The notes beneath the pieces are model-generated. The model was given only the letters and a program-made list of their open reading frames with translations, had not been told where the DNA came from and searched no databases. Shown here piece after piece: positions 21,382 through 30,664 of a stretch of 64,000 bases of DNA. The stretch comes from Sulfuritalea sp. Its GTDB lineage: Bacteria; Pseudomonadota; Gammaproteobacteria; Burkholderiales; Rhodocyclaceae. The translations under genes were made by a program, and so were the position numbers. Within the stretch, counting starts at the first letter, position 1, and every line of letters begins with the position of its first letter. The stretch is taken from assembly GCA_016712985.1 (NCBI GenBank), contig JADJQA010000005.1, positions 124,001-188,000 of the forward strand. The letters run 5' to 3'.

Positions 21382-21434
21382 ATATTACTATGCTCGCTTA
21401 CCTACAGTCAACCTATAGTAGGCTTGCTTACTAT
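21382..21434 (-). promoter_or_regulatory. Candidate pckG promoter with possible MarR operator repeats
   Basis: On the minus strand a TTGACT (21406-21411) and a TAATAT (21382-21387) are 18 bases apart, resembling a sigma-70 promoter aimed at pckG. Two direct repeats GCTYGCTTAC (21392-21401 and 21422-21431) lie 30 bases apart, one inside the spacer and one upstream of the -35. An inverted repeat ATAGTA/TACTAT (8-base spacer) lies at 21415-21434. The divergent MarR gene is the obvious candidate regulator. The repeats are seen; binding is inferred. Confidence 0.45.
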
Positions 21435-21631
21435 TTTTCCGCATTTTCTGCGGCCAGCAAGTGCTTTCCCCAAGCGGCATCCACGGATTCCACCTTCTTC
21501 TCTGCGGGTCCCGGCACGCTCGCCGCGTGCCGGAAAAACTGGGTTAATCTGCGGAAGACGCCTGCGCAGGGCACGGTACTGTCGTGCCGGCGGCCAAGGC
21601 CATTCGTTAGATCGTCATCGAGGCCGCATCC

Positions 21632-22120
21632 ATGATCATCCATGATTCCCAGCGAGGCACGGGCTTCCTCCTGACCGACTGCGCGCGACTGCTGCGCAAA
21701 CTGATCGACCGACGATTGCAGCCACTGGGCTTGTCGCGAGCGCAATGGTCGGTACTGGCGATCCTGTCAAGTCAGGAAGGGCTTTCCCAGTCGGAAATAT
21801 CGACCAGGCTCGAGATCGAGAAATCGACGGCAGGCCGCCTGATCGATCAGGTCGAGAAAAGCGGCTGGATCGAACGGCGACCGATTGCCGGCGACCGGCG
21901 CGCATGGGGCATCCATTTGACGGACCGAGCGCGGCAATTGCTCGCGCAGGTCGAGACTGTCATTCTCGGTAGCCGCACGGAAATGCTCCACGGCCTGTCA
22001 ACGGAACAGCAACGGTACTTGGCCGAGATCCTGCAAACCGTAAAGTCGAGCCTCTCCGCTGCCATTGAACTTGACCGGTCGGAACCTCACACGCGGAGAG
22101 CCGAAGACACAATCGCCTGA
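21632..22120 (+). CDS. MarR-family transcriptional regulator
   Basis: The 162-residue protein has the winged helix-turn-helix of MarR proteins: LSRAQWSVLAILSSQEGLSQSEISTRLEIEKSTAGRLIDQVEKSGWIERR, followed by the wing DRRAWGIHLTDRA (about residues 35-105). Long helices at both ends serve dimerisation. MarR proteins usually repress themselves and a divergent neighbour, often responding to phenolic or CoA-thioester ligands. It is divergent from pckG (367 bases between) and convergent with ccr, so pckG and its own promoter are the natural targets. The ligand is unknown. Confidence 0.88.
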   Translation: MIIHDSQRGTGFLLTDCARLLRKLIDRRLQPLGLSRAQWSVLAILSSQEGLSQSEISTRLEIEKSTAGRLIDQVEKSGWIERRPIAGDRRAWGIHLTDRARQLLAQVETVILGSRTEMLHGLSTEQQRYLAEILQTVKSSLSAAIELDRSEPHTRRAEDTIA

Positions 22121-22325
22121 ATTCTTGCGGCGGGCGCCGAGAATCAGGCGTTTGACAGGGACCTGGCAATGCGACGGAAGCGCTGCAAGCTTGTCCGGGT
22201 CCCCAAAATGGCGCGCGGACCGCCCGACCCAATGCTGCTCCAGGTCTGGCAGTCCGCGTTCAATTCCTGCTGCGCCACCCCCCCGATGCGGTCGACCCGC
22301 ATCGGGATTCCGTGGCAATACGGCG

Positions 22326-24077
22326 TTACCCGCCGATGATCTTGCGCACCACGTCGGTCATGGAGATCACGCCAGCCGGCTGATCCTTGTCTGTCACCAC
22401 CAGGCGATGCATGCGCCGGGCGGTCATCAGGCTGACCGCATCGCTGAGGAGCATGTCGGCATCGCAGGTCGCGCAACCGGGGGTCATGATTTCCCTGGCC
22501 AGCATCGACCGCGCCTGATCCGGCGTGCGGCCCTGCCGCGCCAGCACCATGTCGGTCTGCGACACGACGCCAACGGCCTTGCCCTGCTCCATGACCACCA
22601 CCGCATGGATCTCCTTGTCCACCATGATCTTGGCCACCGTTCCGACCGTATCGTCCGGCGTACAGGAGATGATCCCGGCATGCATCAGGTCGCGCACCTT
22701 GCTGCCATCGTCGGTGATGGTGAGCGGCTCGCCCTCGGCAATGCCCGGCAGCGGCGCGGACAGCGGGTAGGGATGCGGCGTGGTATGCACGTCGCCCTTG
22801 GGCAGCGTCGGATGCACCATGGTCACCTCCGGTTTGCCGCTGGCGCCGAGGCCGAACTGGGTGGCGCCGATCAGCACCGCCATGTTTCCGTGCGGATGTT
22901 TGTTGTCGCCCATCAGTTGATGCGCAACCGGTAGTTCTTCATAGGTAAAGGCCCGTGACAAGCAGGGATCGAGTTGGCCGCGCAGCGCCAACTGGTTCAT
23001 CTCGTTGGACTGGGCGGAATTGGCGAAATGCGAGCCTTGCAGGCGTTTCTGGCGCATCCACAGGTAGCGCAGATCGACCGTGGCGTTGTAGCCGGTGGTG
23101 CCGGCGCAGACCACCACCATGCCGCCCGTTTCGCAAACGAAAATCGACGTCGGAATCGTCGTTTCACCGGGATGCTCGAAGACCAGGTTCGGCGCGCGCT
23201 TCTCGCCCAGCACTTCCCAGATCTTCGAGCCGAAGCCGCGCACCCCCTTCAGCCACTTGGCGTAGCCGGCGTTGTCCTTCCAGTGCGGCAACATGCCCCA
23301 GTGATCGAACTCGTTGCGGTTGATGCAGCCTTTGGCGCCCAGCTTCATGCAGTAGTCGAACTTGTCCTCGCCCGACACCATGGCCACCGAAGTCGCGCCC
23401 GCCGCCTTGACGATCTGGATCGCCATCGAGCCGAGGCCGCCCGCGCCGCCCCAGATCAGGGCCACGTCGCCCTTCTTGATCGAGCTGGCGCCCCAGCCAT
23501 GCAGCATCCGCCAGGCGGTCGCCGCGACCAGCGTATAAGCCGCCGCCTCTTCCCAGTTCATGTGCTTGGGCTTGGGCATGCACTGCTGGCCCTGCACCCT
23601 GGTGAATTGGGCAAAACTGCCGAAATTGGTTTCGTAACCCCATATCTTGAAAGATGGCGAGTACATCGGGTCGCCGCCTTTCTTGACCCACTCGCAATTG
23701 CGATTCCAGGTCCCGCAATGCATCACCACTTCGTCGCCGACCTTGACGTTGGTCACGTCCTTGCCGACCTTGTACCTGATGCCGGACGCATCGCTGCCGC
23801 CGATATGGAAGTCCTCCGGTTCGCCGCCCTTGTTGCGCGCGCCGATGACGTTGACGGGAATGCCCATCGCCGCCCAGACGTTGTTGTAGTTGATGCCCGC
23901 CGCCATCACGTAGACCAGCACTTCGTCATCGGCGATCGACGGCGTATTCACGACTTCCTTCTGGAACGCGTCCATCGGCTTGCCAAAACGGTCCGCACGG
24001 ATCAGCCAGGCGTGCATCTTTTCCGGGACTTCGCCCAGGGGAGGCTGATCGCCTAGGTCATACAACTGCTTGCTCAT
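22326..24077 (-). CDS. ccr: Crotonyl-CoA carboxylase/reductase with C-terminal CBS pair
   Basis: Ccr reductively carboxylates crotonyl-CoA with NADPH and CO2 to (2S)-ethylmalonyl-CoA, the signature step of the ethylmalonyl-CoA pathway. Residues 1-410 are a full MDR-type Ccr: GINYNNVWAAMG near 61-72, Rossmann loop GGAGGLGSMA at 210-219, and the GSHFA segment with His350, which may match the active-site histidine. A linker (411-455) leads to two CBS motifs, about 458-513 (VRDLMHAGIISCTPDDTVGT) and 527-583 (AREIMTPGCATCDADMLLSD). Typical Ccr ends near residue 430, so the CBS pair is an added, probably nucleotide-sensing, module. The ATG overlaps the end of meaB by 20 bases and follows AAGGAG. 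Confidence 0.95.
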   Translation of the reverse strand: MSKQLYDLGDQPPLGEVPEKMHAWLIRADRFGKPMDAFQKEVVNTPSIADDEVLVYVMAAGINYNNVWAAMGIPVNVIGARNKGGEPEDFHIGGSDASGIRYKVGKDVTNVKVGDEVVMHCGTWNRNCEWVKKGGDPMYSPSFKIWGYETNFGSFAQFTRVQGQQCMPKPKHMNWEEAAAYTLVAATAWRMLHGWGASSIKKGDVALIWGGAGGLGSMAIQIVKAAGATSVAMVSGEDKFDYCMKLGAKGCINRNEFDHWGMLPHWKDNAGYAKWLKGVRGFGSKIWEVLGEKRAPNLVFEHPGETTIPTSIFVCETGGMVVVCAGTTGYNATVDLRYLWMRQKRLQGSHFANSAQSNEMNQLALRGQLDPCLSRAFTYEELPVAHQLMGDNKHPHGNMAVLIGATQFGLGASGKPEVTMVHPTLPKGDVHTTPHPYPLSAPLPGIAEGEPLTITDDGSKVRDLMHAGIISCTPDDTVGTVAKIMVDKEIHAVVVMEQGKAVGVVSQTDMVLARQGRTPDQARSMLAREIMTPGCATCDADMLLSDAVSLMTARRMHRLVVTDKDQPAGVISMTDVVRKIIGG

Positions 24078-25107
24078 TTGGATGCTCCTTTTTAGTTATG
24101 CTGCTGGATGAATTGTCCGACTTGAATCTGGAGAGAATCTGCGTGCGGATACGCTCGTATTCTTCGAATTGACAGGATCGATGTTCGCCGAGGCGCTGGC
24201 TGATGGTGGCGGAACCACCGGCCAGTTCCAGGCCAAAGGTGCCGAACTCCTCCTTCAGCAGGCGCATTACCCAGGCGCTGTGATGGCGCGTGCGAAGGTT
24301 GCCCAGCGAACCGGCGCCGACGAGAAAACTCCGGTGCCGATCGATTTGATCGTTGAGTTGCTTGATCCCTGTATTCATCGTCGCGCTGACCAGGCACACC
24401 GGGTAATCCCAGTCTTCCCGGCGATCCTGCCGCGGCGCGCTGCGGCTGATTTCGGCGGCGGTCTTGCGGGCGGGAGCGCCAAGGTCGCACTTGTTCACCG
24501 CGAAAATGTCCGGGATCTGGATGATGCCCGACTTCAGATACTGGATCGTGTCGCCCGAGGCCGGCTGCGCCACATAGCAAACCGTGTCGCCGATCTCGGC
24601 AATGTCGATCTCCGTCTGGCCGACGCCGACTGTCTCGACCACGACGACATCGAAGCAGGACAGCATCAGCCAGCTCATCGGCCACACCTCGCTCGACACT
24701 CCGCCCATCTGATTGCGATTGGCCAGCGAGCGAATGAACAGACCCTCGTCATAAGACGAATTCTTGATGCGAATGCGATCCCCCAGCAGCGCCCCGCCGC
24801 CAAGTTCGGGGCGACTGGACGGGTCCACCGCAAGCACCCCGACCGTCCTGCCCGAGAAGCGCCACTCCCGGATCATCGCGGAAACCAGCGACGATTTTCC
24901 AGCGCCGGGAGGGCCCGTTACGCCGACAAGGTGGCCTTCATTCATCTGCCGCTCGCCGGAAAGCGAGGCCAGCAGCCGTGCCGAGCGGCTCCGCGCGTCG
25001 GCCAGCCTGTTGTCCAGCAGGTTCAAGCCACTGGCAACCGCTTCCCGCACCCCGCGCAGTATCCGCGAAGCCAACTGCTCCGGATCGGGAAGGTTTATCA
25101 GAGCCAT
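24058..25107 (-). CDS. meaB: MeaB-type P-loop GTPase, chaperone of B12-dependent acyl-CoA mutase
   Basis: The 349-residue protein carries Walker A GPPGAGKS (65-72), the switch region VDPSSRP, DVVVVETVGVGQTE and the guanine-specificity NKCD. These are diagnostic of MeaB/ArgK GTPases, which protect and reload adenosylcobalamin mutases. Immediately upstream is ethylmalonyl-CoA mutase, the likely client. The ATG at 25107 lies 7 bases after the ecm stop and was chosen over an overlapping upstream codon. The C-terminal 20 bases overlap ccr. The gene belongs to the mcd-mch-ecm-meaB-ccr operon. Confidence 0.92.
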   Translation of the reverse strand: MALINLPDPEQLASRILRGVREAVASGLNLLDNRLADARSRSARLLASLSGERQMNEGHLVGVTGPPGAGKSSLVSAMIREWRFSGRTVGVLAVDPSSRPELGGGALLGDRIRIKNSSYDEGLFIRSLANRNQMGGVSSEVWPMSWLMLSCFDVVVVETVGVGQTEIDIAEIGDTVCYVAQPASGDTIQYLKSGIIQIPDIFAVNKCDLGAPARKTAAEISRSAPRQDRREDWDYPVCLVSATMNTGIKQLNDQIDRHRSFLVGAGSLGNLRTRHHSAWVMRLLKEEFGTFGLELAGGSATISQRLGEHRSCQFEEYERIRTQILSRFKSDNSSSSITKKEHPNEQAVV

Positions 25108-25114
25108 TGCGGTA

Positions 25115-27133
25115 TCACTGCAGCAAGCCAATCCGCAACAGCCCGTTGCATTCGCGGATCACGTCCACCATGTCCGCCATGATGGTGTTCAGATTGAAGT
25201 CCTTGGGCGTATACACGGCACGTACGCCTTGCGCCACCAGCTTTGCGGCATCCTCGGGCGGGATGATGCCGCCGGCGACCACCGGCACGGCCGCCAGGTC
25301 GCGCAAGCGCAGTTCCTGCAAAACCGATTCCACCAGCTCCATGTGGCTGCCCGACAGGATCGACAGGCCCACCATATGCACCCCCTCCTCCAAGGCCGCC
25401 TGGGCAATCTGTTGCGGGGTCAGCCGGATGCCATCGTAGACCACCTCGAAGCCGACATCCCTGGCCTTGACCGCAATCTGTTCCGCACCATTGGAATGGC
25501 CGTCCAGACCGGGTTTGCCGACCAACAGCTTCAAGGGACGGCCCAGCGCGTTGCCCGTGTCGGCGACCCTTGCCCTGAGATCTGTGACCTGATCCTTCTT
25601 GCCAAGCACGACGCGACTGTCGATGGCGATGTCGATGCCGGTCGGCGGCCTGAACTCGCCAAAAACCGCACGCAGGGAATCGCCCCATTCGCCCGTGGTG
25701 ACTCCCGCCAGGGCGCAGCGAATCGAACTTGGCATGATGTTCTCGCTGCTCTTGGCAGCGTCGGTAAGCCCCTGCAGGGCGGCGCCGACTTCGGCGGCAT
25801 TGCGGTTGTTTCGATGCGCCCGCAGGCGTTCGATCTGCTCGCGCTCGGCGGCCGGATCGGTTTTCATGATGTTGCCATCGCTGCCTACGGTCAGCGGCGA
25901 TATGGCCGTTTCCTGGAAGCAGTTGACGCCGATGATTTTCAGGTCGCCGGATTCGATGGCGCGCAGCCGCTGCATATGGCTGCCGACCAGTTCCCGCTTG
26001 ATGTAGCCGGACTCGATCGCCGCAATGATTCCGCCCTGGGCCTCGACGTTGGCGATTTCCTCCCTGGCCCCCTCGATCAGTTCGGCGACCTTGGCGGCAA
26101 TCACCGGCGACCCATCCAGAATATCCCCGTACTCGAGCAGATCGGTCTCGAACGCCATCACCTGCTGCATCCGCAAGGCCCATTGCTGGTCCCAGGGGCG
26201 CGGCAGGCCCATGGCCTCGTTCCACGCCGGGAGCTGGATGGCGCGGGCCCGGGCGCCCTTGGAGAGCACCACCGCCAGCATTTCCAGGACGATTCTCTGG
26301 ACGTTGTTTTCCGGCTGCGCCTCGGTCAGCCCGAGGGAGTTGACCTGCACGCCATAACGGAAGCGGCGCCGCTTCGGGTCCTCGACCTGGTAGCGGTTCA
26401 GGGTGAGCTCGTTCCACATGTCGCCGAAGGCCCGCAGCTTGCAGCACTCTTCAACGAAGCGGATGCCGGCGTTGACGAAGAAGGAAATCCGATCGACGAC
26501 CTGGGGAAACTCGTCCGGCGCGATCTCGCCGGAAGCCTTGACCCGATCCAGCACCGCCATCGCGGCACAGAGCGCGTAGGCCAGTTCCTGGACCGGCGTG
26601 GCGCCCGCTTCCTGCAAGTGGTAGCTGCAGATATTCGTCGGATTCCACCTCGGCACATGCTTGACGGTGTAGTTGATCGTATCCGCGATCAGGCGCATCG
26701 ACGGACCCGGCGGATAGATGTAGGTACCGCGCGAGAGGTACTCCTTGATGATGTCGTTCTGGGTGGTGCCGCTCAGCAGTTTCGGATCGATGCCACGCCG
26801 TTGCGCCAAGCCGATGTACAGCGCCAACAGCCATGGCGCCGTGGCATTGATGGTCATCGCGGTGTTCATCTTGTCGAGCGGTATCTGGTCGAACAACTGA
26901 TCCATGTCCTCGATATGCGACAGCGGCACGCCGACCTTGCCGACCTCGCCCCGCGCCAGGGGACTGTCGGCGTCGTAGCCGGTCTGCGTCGGCAGGTCGA
27001 ATGCCACCGACAATCCCGTCTGGCCTTTGGCGAGATTGGTTCGATAGAGGGCATTGGAGGCCCTGGCCGAGCTGTGGCCGCTATAGGTACGGATCAACCA
27101 GGGCTGATCCCTTTTTTTCTGGACTGCAACCAT
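25115..27133 (-). CDS. ecm: Ethylmalonyl-CoA mutase, adenosylcobalamin-dependent
   Basis: Rearranges (2R)-ethylmalonyl-CoA to methylsuccinyl-CoA. The 672 residues comprise the acyl-CoA mutase TIM barrel (TYSGHSSARASNALYRTNL near 17, FDLPTQTGYDAD near 45, PRWNPTNICSYHLQEAGA near 161) and a C-terminal B12-binding domain with the DxHxxG motif (Asp544, His546, Gly549 in LDGHSNG). Methylmalonyl-CoA mutase is the main alternative; the assignment to Ecm rests on its place between mch and ccr. Its start is 2 bases from the mch stop, so the genes are translationally coupled. Confidence 0.93.
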   Translation of the reverse strand: MVAVQKKRDQPWLIRTYSGHSSARASNALYRTNLAKGQTGLSVAFDLPTQTGYDADSPLARGEVGKVGVPLSHIEDMDQLFDQIPLDKMNTAMTINATAPWLLALYIGLAQRRGIDPKLLSGTTQNDIIKEYLSRGTYIYPPGPSMRLIADTINYTVKHVPRWNPTNICSYHLQEAGATPVQELAYALCAAMAVLDRVKASGEIAPDEFPQVVDRISFFVNAGIRFVEECCKLRAFGDMWNELTLNRYQVEDPKRRRFRYGVQVNSLGLTEAQPENNVQRIVLEMLAVVLSKGARARAIQLPAWNEAMGLPRPWDQQWALRMQQVMAFETDLLEYGDILDGSPVIAAKVAELIEGAREEIANVEAQGGIIAAIESGYIKRELVGSHMQRLRAIESGDLKIIGVNCFQETAISPLTVGSDGNIMKTDPAAEREQIERLRAHRNNRNAAEVGAALQGLTDAAKSSENIMPSSIRCALAGVTTGEWGDSLRAVFGEFRPPTGIDIAIDSRVVLGKKDQVTDLRARVADTGNALGRPLKLLVGKPGLDGHSNGAEQIAVKARDVGFEVVYDGIRLTPQQIAQAALEEGVHMVGLSILSGSHMELVESVLQELRLRDLAAVPVVAGGIIPPEDAAKLVAQGVRAVYTPKDFNLNTIMADMVDVIRECNGLLRIGLLQ

Positions 27134-27135
27134 GA

Positions 27136-28317
27136 CTATCCCCTTTTCCTGATCAAGAGACGTCTCTCTATCTCAAAAATCTTCTCATCGATCTTTTCCT
27201 TGCCCATCTCTTTCTTGTCGTTTTCCTTGATGAACAAGTCCCCGCCATGTTTGGCGAATGCGTTGGCCGCGGTGATGTTCTTGACGCCAATCAGTTGGAA
27301 GCTGACGATGCCGAACCTCGCACCCAGCGCTCCCGGTGCATCCTCGGCGGCCAGCACGCGCGACAGTGCGGCAACCGTATCGCCACCGATCGACGGCTGC
27401 GTGTGGTAGCCCTCGGTGAAACCGAGTTCCCAGACGCTGTTCTCGCTGACATCACGACTGGCCAGGCCTTCCAGCCAGGCGAAAACCAGACCGCCATAGA
27501 CGATCGGGTCGCCGCTCATCTTGCCCGACAGGCCGGCGCTGAAGATGCGGTCGAAATGCAGCGGATGCGTGTTGCCCGCCTCATAGGTCAGCGAAAGATG
27601 CTCGTCGGTTATGGTTCTGCCATTGGCATGGACGATGATGTCGCCGACGGAAAAGTCCTCGAACCAGGAATTCGGGCCGGTCAGGCCGGCAGGCAGCCGC
27701 GCCGGAAAGTCCGGCAGAAGCACCTCGGCTTCCTCGACCCAGGGGAAGGCCGGCATCGTTGCGGATGGAGGCAAGGGGGTGGTCGGTGGGCGGTCGCCGC
27801 GCCCGGCAACCATGATTTTCCTCTCGTACTGGAGCACCACTTCGTCGTTCTGGTTCAGCCCCAAGGTGCGGATGGTGACGATGCCCGGCTTGCCAGCGCC
27901 ACGCTCCTTGCGGTCCATGACCTTGGTCAGGGAGCGAATGGTATCCAGTTGATACACCGGCCGCAGATACTGGGCGTCGTAATAGCCGAGATTTGCCATC
28001 GCCTTTTCCGAATCGTTCTGCACGCCCAGCGAGAGAACCACGTTGAAGACCATCTGCGGCGAAGCCACCAGGCCGGAGAAGCCGCTGGCCTTGGCGTACT
28101 GGTCATTGATGTAGAGCGGATTGCATTGCATGTAGGTGCGCGCAAAGGCTTCCATCCGGGCAGGAAAGAAGGTGAACCCACGCGGATGCACAAACACCTG
28201 CCCCGGCACGAACTCCTCCAGATAACGGCCGTAGTGTGGATGGCGGACTTTTTGCACGTCCACCGGCACTGTTTCGGCCAGTTCGACCTGCGCTTGAAAA
28301 CGAACTGCTTGCGACAT
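27136..28317 (-). CDS. mch: Mesaconyl-CoA hydratase (tandem MaoC domains)
   Basis: Hydrates mesaconyl-CoA (2-methylfumaryl-CoA) to beta-methylmalyl-CoA in the ethylmalonyl-CoA pathway. The 393-residue protein consists of two hot-dog domains. The N-terminal half includes RTYMQCNPLYINDQYAKASGF. The second half holds a MaoC-like active site: GRTITDEHLSLTYEAGNTHPLHFDRIF. Double-domain architecture and length fit Mch. It sits between mcd and ecm, exactly as in other EMC gene clusters. The C-terminus is very Lys/Glu-rich (KENDKKEMGKEKIDEKIFEI), which I have not seen as a family requirement. Confidence 0.92.
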   Translation of the reverse strand: MSQAVRFQAQVELAETVPVDVQKVRHPHYGRYLEEFVPGQVFVHPRGFTFFPARMEAFARTYMQCNPLYINDQYAKASGFSGLVASPQMVFNVVLSLGVQNDSEKAMANLGYYDAQYLRPVYQLDTIRSLTKVMDRKERGAGKPGIVTIRTLGLNQNDEVVLQYERKIMVAGRGDRPPTTPLPPSATMPAFPWVEEAEVLLPDFPARLPAGLTGPNSWFEDFSVGDIIVHANGRTITDEHLSLTYEAGNTHPLHFDRIFSAGLSGKMSGDPIVYGGLVFAWLEGLASRDVSENSVWELGFTEGYHTQPSIGGDTVAALSRVLAAEDAPGALGARFGIVSFQLIGVKNITAANAFAKHGGDLFIKENDKKEMGKEKIDEKIFEIERRLLIRKRG

Positions 28318-28345
28318 GGAATCCTCCTTTTTGCGTTAAGCGGGT

Positions 28346-28360
28346 CGGGATGAAGTCCCG
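28346..28360. repeat. Small hairpin in the mcd-mch gap
   Basis: A CGGGA-TGAAG-TCCCG hairpin occupies part of the 44-base gap between mcd and mch. The surrounding CGGGACTTCATCCCG phrase resembles short repeats scattered between genes in proteobacteria. It may tune mRNA processing between the cistrons; no function is shown. Confidence 0.45.
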
Positions 28361-28361
28361 C

Positions 28362-30038
28362 CTACACGGCGTCAATCAGGGAACGTGCGATAACCTTCAG
28401 GGCCAGGGTTTCCTCGGCCCCCTCGAAGATCGACAACACGCGCGCATCGACGAAATAGCGGCTGACGGCACACTCCTCCGCGTAGCCCATGCCGCCATGA
28501 ATCTGCAAGGCTTCGCGGGTCACCCACTCGGCCGTGCGGCAGGTGAAGAGTTTCACCATGCTGGCTTCCATCTGTCCGGCGCCCTCGTCCATCAGGCGCC
28601 CGACGGCGTAGGTGAATTGGCGGGACACGGTCAGCAGCGTCGCCATGCGCGCCAGCTTGACCAGCGTCAGTTGATACTCGCCGATGTGCTTGCCGAAAAC
28701 CTTGCGCTCCATCGCATAGGAGACCGCCCGTTCGAAAGCGGCTTGCATGACGCCAATCGCGCGCGCCGCGGTCTGGATCCGCCCGCCGGCAAATCCGGCC
28801 ATGGTGAAGTAGAAGCCCTTGCCTTCGCCCTCCGGCCCGCCCACCAGGTTTTCGTCCGGCACGAAGACGTGGTCGAAGAAAAGCTCGTAGGAATGCATCC
28901 CGCCCTAGCCCATGGTCGCAACCGCCCGACCCGTCAGCACACCGCCCTGCGCCTGGCGATATTCGAAATCATGGCCTTCATAGGAGTCCTTTTCGAGCAG
29001 GAACATGCTCAGCCCCTTGTGGGCCAGCGCACGGTCGGGATTCGAGCGGGCCAGCACCAGCAGCAAACCCGCCTTGCCGGCCATGGTGCACCAGGTCTTG
29101 ACGCCGTCGAGTATCCAGCCGCCATCGCACTTCGTCGCCTTGAGCCGGACCGCCGCGACATCCGAACCGGTATCCGGCTCGGTGACGGCAACGGCGCACA
29201 AGGGGTGGCCCATGGCGATTTCCGGCAACCACTTCTGTCTCTGTTCTTCCGTGCCACCCTTCAGCAGGGCCCGACTGAGGATTTCCGGGCGGGTGATCAG
29301 GCTGCCGGCCCCACCGAGCGAGCCGCGCGCAAGCTCCTCGGTAACCACGATCATCCCCATGTTGTCTTCATGATCGTTGCTCTGGATGCCGCCGTAGCGT
29401 TCGGGGATCGACAGTCCGAAGCAGCCCATTTCCGCCAAGGGCACGAGGATTTCCTTGGGGATGATCCGGTCTTCCCGGTGAATCTCCTCCGCCAGGGGCA
29501 TCACCACATGCGTTGCCAGCTTGCGGAAGGATTCCTGCATCATCGTCGCATCTTCGCCGAGCAGGTAGGCGCCGCTCGCGCCATTCAGCGCAACGACCTG
29601 CCGGCCCAGCGCTTCGAGATTGCCCGCGTCCAGTTGCGAGCGGCAGAAACGGGTGAGCGCGGATGCGTCCAGCAGCGCGATATCGGCATCGTCCAGGCCG
29701 AAACTCTGCGGTCGCGCCGAAAAACGATTGCGAATGTTTTGCAGGGCCTCGCCGCAAAACGCCAGCGTCATCCGCTCTTCGATGCAGGCCCCGGCGCCTG
29801 CCGGGCCGGCGGCGGCAACCTTGCCCGCATATTCCAGCGCAAAACGCGCCGTGGTCGATTCGGCGGCACACCAGGCCAGATCGAAGCTGGCCATCTGATG
29901 CCCGTCGAGTTTTTCGCTCGAAACGCCATTGGCGCCGAGGCATTGCTGCTTTATCCAGACCAGCGATTTCTTGATCAGCGCATCGGCTGCCGCGAGATGT
30001 TGCAACGCTTCCTGCATTCTGCTGATGACTTCACTCAT
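28362..30038 (-). CDS. mcd: Methylsuccinyl-CoA dehydrogenase, interrupted by an in-frame TAG
   Basis: Oxidises (2S)-methylsuccinyl-CoA to mesaconyl-CoA with FAD, passing electrons to ETF. The acyl-CoA dehydrogenase fold is preceded by an extra N-terminal domain of about 150 residues, as in Mcd. Signatures include AVTEPDTGSDVAAVRL, VKTWCTMAGKAG, GGRIQTAARAIGVMQ and LQIHGGMGYAEE. The reading frame is continuous for 559 codons, except that ATG-GGC-TAG-GGC-GGG-ATG at about 28905 gives a stop where relatives read G-Y-R-G-M. Two base differences (TACCGC to TAGGGC) would explain it. Start follows AAGGAAG. It is the first gene of the EMC operon. Confidence 0.88.
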
Positions 30039-30664
30039 GGTTCTTCCTTTGATTCATGGTTGATCGGCCGTTGTTTGCCGGTCCGGTTATTGACAGTACG
30101 AACAGCGCTAATGACATGTTATTGATTCTTATGAATCTTTTGCTGAACAGCAGGTCACCCTTTCGGCTGTGGCGATGCAACTCAACAGGGACAAGCGAAA
30201 TGTTGCGGCAAGACCAGCAAGCACTGGAAGACTCCGTTACACAAACCCAGTCGGCCATAGCTCCTCAAGAACCCGTGCTGGATGGGCGTCAGAAACAAAA
30301 CGGCAATCCAAACGGCAATCCAGCCGAACCAAAATACACGTTTGGATTCTAGCGCTTCACTATGTTGCACCGCAAGATCGATTATGGGCTTTTGGAACGG
30401 ATAATTCGTGCTGTTGATATAGATCAAACCCGACTGCGAACAAGATCGCCCTCGGCAAGCGTATCCGGGGGCAGCAGGAGCGACAGCGCAGCTTCAATCC
30501 ACCCTTCTTGGCCAATCCCGCTCCACTTGACTACAATTGCCACGGCCCACGAGTCGTCCCCGGCCCTGGTTTGACGCGGCTGGAGTTGAATGGAGATGGC
30601 AATCATCCGAAGCTCTCGTCCGCGGATTCAAGCTTGAACAGCAGAGACCCCAGGAGGCATACCG
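30039..30664. other. Intergenic region between mcd and crotonase genes
   Basis: This 626-base stretch is more AT-rich than its surroundings, with no gene I can support. It should contain the promoter of the EMC operon (leftward) and that of the crotonase (rightward). An inverted repeat GATTC-TTAT-GAATC lies at 30124-30137, about 90 bases upstream of mcd, and is a candidate operator. Two tandem AACGGCAATCCA words lie near 30300. Part of 30450-30600 reads on the minus strand like a protein tail (WIEAALSLLLPPDTLAEGD) but has no recognisable family. Confidence 0.5.

Noticed and set aside
24764..27409. Very long open frame opposite ecm (about 880 codons)
   Set aside because: It lies antisense to ecm and parts of meaB and mch, whose protein sequences are unmistakable. 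High GC gives long antisense frames by chance.
28905..28907. TAG in mcd as pyrrolysine or programmed read-through
   Set aside because: No Pyl genes in the window; relatives have Tyr-Arg here, not a special residue. A sequence error or nonsense mutation is simpler.
30182..30427. Small membrane-like frame in the mcd-crotonase gap
   Set aside because: No ribosome-binding site, no family resemblance and overlap with the likely promoter region.
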